Source: Laguncularia racemosa
Lineage: Eukaryota; Streptophyta; Magnoliopsida; Myrtales; Combretaceae
DNA length: 64,000 bases
Direction of reading: 5' to 3'
Assembly: GCA_037954665.1 (NCBI GenBank)
Contig: JBBMOL010000244.1
Location: forward strand, 124,001 to 188,000
Position 1 is the first letter of the stretch; each line of letters begins with the position of its first letter. The notes beneath the pieces were generated by a model, which worked only from the letters and a program-made list of their open reading frames with translations, was not told the origin of the DNA and made no database searches. Of this stretch, positions 58,741 through 64,000 are shown in pieces. Both the position numbers and the translations under genes were made by a program.

Positions 58741-60139
58741 GGAAACTATATTAAAATAAGTGAAATAAAAACTACTTCTAGGCTAAGGTAGTAAAGACAT
58801 CATTTTCGTAATTCTAAAATTTTGATAAAATACTAATAAAGAGAATAATAATAATATATATATCTATATATATATATGCATACGTAAATAATAATAAATA
58901 CAAAATATAACTAAAATGGAGTAAAGTAAAATAAAGATTTGTCAAAAAAAAAAAATCAAATTAACTGCTCTTTTGTTCTATCTTGTTCCCTCCAATGTCT
59001 ACGTCAAGGGTAGTTGGCACATAGAAGGTCACCATCCCATCAGCTGCACCTTATCATGTTGTCCGTCTCCATCGTTCCCCATCTCCTGCTTCTTCATTTC
59101 TTTCCTTCCTTCCTTTCTTCTTCTTCTTCTGGCTACTACATCGTCCCTTGTCACCGCCCCAAACACAACTCTGCTTTTTCTTCCCTTCTTCTTCATTCCT
59201 TCCTCTTTTCGACCTTCTTTTTCTTGCCTTCTTTTTTCTAGAGATCGGTCGAATTCCCTCTCCCTCTACACGACCTCATCATCCCGAACCCTCTCATTCC
59301 CATTCTATTTTCTCCTTGTGGAGTCCTTCTTGTGTTCTTCCATCTTCTTTTCTCACTTTTCCTTATCCGGCAAGGCGACCATCCAATGTTCCATGCGAGG
59401 GTACTAGCAGTGTTCTAGGTGAAAGTTCCAACCGAAGCTTGATCGAGTAAATGCATTGAAGAACATATGCAACGAACCACCTTCTACTTAACCTTCTTCT
59501 TCATCTTCCTCTTCACTAATTTAAACAACCCCTCAAACCTTTGCTATCTACACCAACAAGATCTCCCTCGGTAGTGAGCTTGAATAGCTTAAAGCCTAAC
59601 CTTGTCTCCACTATAAAGACCCACTAGATTGTGAACCAATAATGTCTAGGCAACCAGGTGATTGACGGCGAGTAGCAAGGAAAAGAAGAGGGGGAAATCA
59701 AGTTGGTGGTTGTGTGCGAGGCTCGTAGTACTTTATCTTAGGGTTGGAGAACATTGGCCTTGCTCCGGTTAGGTTGTGGTGGCTACTCTGTCCAGGTGGT
59801 TGGTGTGTTGTGTTGAAAGAATGAGTTGCCTCATTTTTGTTCCTCAAAATAAGGGAGGTCCAGCATGAAAGGAAGTCTTCCCCGGATTTTAACTCGTCTT
59901 AAGCAAGGGGAAGAAAGATGGATGGTAGCAACAACCCGCGAGCAACGTTCAGGGAGAAATCCATGAGTGGCAGTTGTTATGTTTAGTCTTATGCTTCAAT
60001 GTGGGCGTAAAAGTGATGTGTGTGTAAGGGAGGAGAACAGCAACATCGGCAACATCCACAAGAGCAATAGCAATAGTAGCAATAGAACCATGAATAACAA
60101 CAACTACAATGGAAATGGCAACGGCAAAAGCAAAAGAGG
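58741..60139. other. Low-complexity DNA, pyrimidine-rich then purine-rich
   Basis: 58790-58970 is A-rich with TA runs. 58975-59530 is strongly pyrimidine-rich (many TTC and CCTTC words), which opens overlapping Ser/Pro/Phe-rich chance ORFs of up to 144 codons in more than one frame; none resembles a known protein. 60040-60130 is an AAC/AAT/GGC-rich stretch. It may include decayed retrotransposon leader sequence. Confidence 0.45.
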
Positions 60140-60515
60140 GAAGAGGATAATAAAAGGGTGTTTGATGGTTTGCTGGAGAGAGATATTGCTTTGTGGACGT
60201 CGATAATTTCTGGGTATATTAATGTAGGGAGGATAGAGGAAGTGGTTTTGCTGTTTGAGCGGATGAAATAGGAAGTGCTAGAGCCAAATGAGTTCACTTA
60301 GAATGCGACACTTATAGGGTATGCTCGGCATGGAGATGGGCAAGCTGCTATGGAAATATTTAATAAGATAAGAAGAGAAGGGGCAACTCCTGATTTAGAT
60401 ACATAGAATGCTTTGATCTTTGGGTTTATTCAGTGTTAACAAGCTAGAGAAGCTATACAAGTGTTCAAGATTTGCTATCTTCAGGGGTTAAACCAAATCA
60501 TGTTACATTTACGGG
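60140..60515 (+). pseudogene. Pentatricopeptide repeat (PPR) gene fragment, part 1
   Basis: From about 60158 one frame reads VFDGLLERDIALWTSIISGY, then INVGRIEEVVLLFERMK, EPNEFT, NATLIGYARHGDGQAAMEIF and NALIFGF: a chain of ~35-residue PPR units of the PLS type (organelle RNA-binding and editing factors). In-frame stops occur after FERMK, after NEFT, before NALIF and before QAREAI. A frame slip follows within the last ~60 bp. The N-terminal part of the gene is not seen. The frame is cut at 60515 by a solo LTR and resumes at 62244. Confidence 0.82.
60511..60515. repeat. Target site duplication of the PPR-inserted solo LTR (left)
   Basis: ACGGG before the LTR; the partner at 62239-62243 is ATGGG, one transition apart. 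Confidence 0.75.
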
Positions 60516-62238
60516 TGATGGGTGTCGAATCCAACAAAAATAAAACCTACTCCTAGACAATTATATGATTTGCATATAGTGGTGAGTAGGGTCGAATCCA
60601 CAGAGATTGATTAAACTTATTTCTATCCAAGGAGAATAAAAAGGAAAAGGAAAATGGGGGGTTTGGTTTGTGAATCGAATAAAGTTAAAACAAGATAAGA
60701 AAGTTGTATATTGATAAAAAGCCTAGCCAAAGGAATCAAGATAGTTTAATTCAAGGAATTGATCATCGATGCAAATGTTCTCTATTCTTAGTTCTAGATA
60801 AACTGGTTATGGTTATTAACAAGCTCTAACAACCTATCTCTCCTTACTTCCTCGATAACCTCAGACAAGCGCTTTGAATTATTTCTCTTATTGATTAAAC
60901 AACCCTAGACAAGCGCTTAGGATTTAATCTATCAATAGCATTAAGATCTAGAGAGACCACCAATTCATGCCAGTAGATTATAAGATAACCTATTTAAACA
61001 TGATCATACACCTCCATAACATGAATTCGATCATCTCTTTTATAACCAAACATGTTATTGCGTCACTAAGACTAGAACAATCAAACAATTACGGATTTGA
61101 CGTGCTAGTTGACAATATATTAACTTGCTAATTGAGTAGAAGAGCTCTATTCATACCAATCAACAAAGATAATAATGACAAAACGATCAGAAGATATATG
61201 AATACCCGAAAACAAAGAATAGATTAAATACAAGTCAATTAGACCTCACAATTCGTGGAGAATTAAACATCTATGACCCTTTGGCTAGAAAAGTAGCTTA
61301 GCTACACATGTTCATCAATAAAACGAAAATAAAAAGTAAAGACATGATGAACCCGGTTGCCTGCCCTGCCTCCAAGATGATCCAAGGTTCTTCAAGATCC
61401 AAAGATTCAAAAGTTCTTCTAACCCTCTAGGGTTGGTTCTATTTATATTGTTAGGGGGATAGCATGTGATCTTTTGCTAGCAAGATACGAAAATATTTTT
61501 CCTTTTCCAAGTAGATTTCGAGAAGTGAAGATTCGTCTGCTTGGCACACCCCACCACACGGCCATGGGTCAAGCCGTGCCATCCTCTATGCATATTCTTC
61601 AAGTCTTCATCCGCGAACAGTGTGTACCACGGTTACACACACGGCAAGATTTCAAGCCGTGCCTTCATCTGTGCATAATCTACAAGTCTTCATCCGTGTC
61701 CAGTGTGTACCACGGTTACACCCACAGCTAGATTTCAAGCCGTGCCTTCATCTGGTTGATGTTCCACACTTTCTTCTCCTTGGCACGTCTAGCTTCCACC
61801 ACGGCTCCAAGCACGGTTTCTCCCACGGCTTCCACCACGACCGTGCCTTAAGCCGTGTCTCTCTCTATTCAAAGTCCACATTTCCGCCTTCTTGTCCAGT
61901 GAGGGGCACGGTTTGCGCCATGGCCATGCCTCAACCCATGCTTCCGATACACGGCCGTATACTTCAACCGTGTATCTTCCTATTGATTCAAAACCAAGTA
62001 CACGGCCGTGTACTTCAATTACACGCCCATGTACTTCCCTCCGGCGGTGTAAATCCTTGTCTTTGAACCAAGTTGTAGATGGCTTCTCTAATTTACTTGA
62101 ATTGACATCCTTGACTCCATTTAACTTGATTTATCACGATGATAGAATTAGAGTATCATTTCCTTATGATTTCTATAAAATCAATAATAATTTAACACAA
62201 TTTATACTATAAAGATTGAGTATAAAATTGCTCTATCA
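60516..62238. mobile_element. Solo LTR, 1.72 kb, inserted in the PPR gene
   Basis: It begins TGATGGGTGTCGAATCC and ends TTGCTCTATCA, with a near-perfect 5 bp duplication outside. No internal retroelement domains are present, and only one LTR is seen, so it probably arose by recombination between two LTRs. GTCGAATCCACAGAG near 60593 is a widely repeated plant LTR word. Between 61550 and 62045 lie many CACGGCCGTG-type words, such as ACACGGCCGTGTACTTCAA near 61999, as in the gypsy LTRs of this window. Confidence 0.75.
61550..62045. repeat. CACGG/CCGTG word cluster in the solo LTR
   Basis: About seven paired motifs of the form CACACGG(N)x-AAGCCGTGCC, near 61555, 61636, 61716, 61800, 61838, 61950 and 61999, spaced roughly 40-110 bp. 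The chance ORFs in this stretch are a result of this repeat. Confidence 0.75.
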
Positions 62239-62610
62239 ATGGGATTTCTTCCCATTTGTGGAATGATAGGATCAATTCGGTTAGGGAAGGAAACCCATGG
62301 TTTTCTCTATAGGATGGAGCTTGTTATGAATGTTTTTATCACTAGTGTGAAAGATGCTTTAAGTGTATTTGAAGCAATTCTTGTCAAGAATGTGGCATCA
62401 TGGAATGCAATTATTAGATGCTATGGAAAGCATAGTATGGTAGATTAGGTAGTAGAGCTTTTTGAGAAGTTGAAGGAAGAAGATCTTGAAGCAAATGAAG
62501 TGACAATCACTTGTATTCTTTTTGCGTGCAGTCATGCCAGCTTAGTGGAGAAAGGATTAGAAATTTTTAGGTCCATTAAAGAGGATCACAATTGGCATTG
62601 GATTGGCTTC
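62239..62610 (+). pseudogene. Pentatricopeptide repeat (PPR) gene fragment, part 2
   Basis: It continues the PPR frame directly after the solo LTR: FLPICGMIGSIRLGKETHGF, then YRMELVMNVFIT, VKDALSVFEAILVKNVASW, NAIIRCYGKHSMVD, a stop at 62446-62448, VVELFEKLKEEDLEANEVT and CILFACSHASLVEKGLEIF. About a dozen residues normally found between VFIT and VKDA (the LIDMYSKCG stretch) are absent. Similarity stops near 62610, short of the usual E/DYW end. Gene fragment, not functional. Confidence 0.82.
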
Positions 62611-64000
62611 GTATCCTATTGTTACAGTGTGTAGAAGGATGATGATGACTTCAAGAGAAGCTATCAGATACAAAAGCTCCTTGGATGCATCTAATAAAAT
62701 CTAGAAGAATGAAGGTGTTAAGTCCCCCTCTAAAGGTGCTAGTGCTAACATTCTTCGGGCCATTACTGTTACTGTGGTTAATAGGAAGTTGAGGCGATGG
62801 TGAATGAGGTGGAGGCAGAAGAGGAAGAGAATAAGGAAAAAGGGAGAAGAAAAGTTAGAAGATGGAGAAAGCGGGAATTGGAGACGAAAAAGGGTAAGGA
62901 AAAGAGAAGAAGAGTTGGAAGATGAAGTCAAGAGGGTATTGATCCTATGTATGTGTATAGGTGAAACTTGTGCGTACATGTGTGTATAAAGTTATTACGA
63001 TAGACGTGGGTATGTGTGTGTGTAAAGGATAGTCGGTGTGTGTAGTGATGGAAGTGTGAGTGGGGATGGAGACCGGTAGAGAGGATGGGAATCGTTGTTG
63101 GTGGAGATGTCAACAAATGAGAGAAGAAAGAAAGTGATACAAAACCTTTAGCGACTGCTAATCCTACGCCTTGTCCTATAAGTAGTTCATTGGAAGTTAT
63201 TAGAGACAAATTAATAAATGAAAGGTTCAAAGTTACTTCATGTAAAGAAGAGGTGAACTCAGGAAATTCCAAAAAGGAGAATAATAAGGAAAAAGAGAGA
63301 AGAAGGAATGGAATGGTGAAGCTGAGGAGGAAAAGGGAATTTCATGAAGAAAGCAAGTGTTTCTATGTATGAAATTGAATAGGAAAAAGAGGTGTCATCG
63401 ATGTAGTAGTAGTGGCTCGAGCAGCTTGATCATGTAATCGAGTTATAAAAGTAAGTTTGGAAGTGCGTACGTGTCATTAGTGGAATGATTGTGTATGCAA
63501 GTGTAGGGAAAGGCATTAGGGAGTTTAAGAAGAGATAAGAGTTAACGGGAGATCAAGAAATCCAACAGAAATTGTGTGGAGTCATTATAGCTAATCCTTC
63601 GATACTATGTTCGGTGAAGAGACCATACGTCGAAATCACTTAATGACAATTAAGATTATGACAACCATAAACAGGTGAGTGGGAAACTTAATGATATGCT
63701 ATAATGTTGTGATTGGTTTAATATGTTGTGTTGGATCTTGGTATATTGTATATGTGTCTTTCTTTGTTTGATTATGATTGCAATTGTTGTTATTTTTATT
63801 ATTTCCTTAGTAAATAATAGGGTAAAGAAGTTGGAAAGGAAGTCATATAAAAAAACTAGTAATTAGGTGAATTACGGATAAGTACTATTGTAACAATATA
63901 AAGACTAGAATGGGCTAAGGGTAGATATCACTATCTTGACGATAACACTTTGCCCTATTTTGCTAATGCTATAACTATAGATTTAATATCAAAATTAAGC
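62611..64000. other. Purine-rich then AT-rich DNA, no gene recognised
   Basis: 62800-63360 is rich in GGAAGA and AAGAAG words with a GT-rich patch near 63005-63060; chance ORFs on both strands follow from this bias. The remaining sequence to the window end shows no domain or clear repeat. Confidence 0.45.

Noticed and set aside
58973..59450. Overlapping ORFs of up to 144 codons rich in Ser, Pro and Phe
   Set aside because: They open in several frames because the DNA is pyrimidine-rich, show no domain or codon preference, and have no conserved start.
61474..62212. ORFs of 85-148 codons with repeated TARFQAVPSS-like text
   Set aside because: They are readings through the CACGG word cluster of the solo LTR; several frames are open at once.
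62804..63372. Lys/Glu/Arg-rich ORFs on both strands
   Set aside because: Result of purine-rich low-complexity sequence; no domain, several frames open.
1..64000. CRISPR arrays, prokaryotic operons, ribosomal RNA, phage-like modules
   Set aside because: None seen. The tandem arrays have no spacer structure, and all recognisable coding sequence is of plant nuclear or plant transposon type.

Overview
The window reads as nuclear DNA of a flowering plant, probably a eudicot, although the species cannot be named from sequence alone. It is AT-rich and low in genes. It holds nested retrotransposons of lineages typical of plants (Ty3/gypsy, Tat-type gypsy, L1-type LINE), Mutator-like elements with plant mobile domain (PMD) passengers, MITEs, and an intronless OVATE family gene. 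I see one convincing intact host gene (OVATE family protein, 11470-12723, +) and one clearly broken host gene (a pentatricopeptide repeat gene around 60.15-62.6 kb).

Layout. 1-10369: an L1-type LINE on the + strand, cut by a complete 5.79 kb Ty3/gypsy element (170-5956, minus strand, TSD TTATG); the LINE also carries a 207 bp MITE-like insertion. 10370-13698: flanks and body of the OVATE family gene. 13699-17810: a Mutator-like element (MULE-1) with long inverted ends and a decayed PMD gene. 17811-26262: AT-rich intergenic DNA. 26263-32023: a second, more decayed gypsy copy of the same family on the + strand. 32024-37840: intergenic DNA with relic repeats. 37841-46947: MULE-2, 9.1 kb, with a perfect 10 bp target duplication. 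It contains a ~140 bp satellite-like array, a PMD pseudogene, a transposase pseudogene missing its catalytic core, and a 3.1 kb solo LTR. 46948-50125: intergenic DNA with a Tourist-type MITE. 50126-57443: a heavily decayed Tat-type gypsy element (minus strand). 57.6-58.74 kb: a second ~142 bp tandem array. 60.15-62.6 kb: the PPR pseudogene, split by a 1.72 kb solo LTR. The rest is low-complexity DNA.

How the parts relate. The order of events can be read from nesting: gypsy into LINE, MITE into LINE, solo LTR into MULE-2, solo LTR into PPR gene. In the gypsy/LINE and solo-LTR/PPR cases the host reading frame runs straight across once the insert and one target copy are ignored. The most notable signals are (1) two MULEs of one family in the same window, each with a PMD gene that keeps the same intron-exon edge, and (2) palindromic ACACGGCCGTGT-type repeats in the LTRs of at least two separate LTR families. 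No RNA genes, CRISPR arrays or prokaryotic features are seen. All divergence and repeat figures are hand counts.
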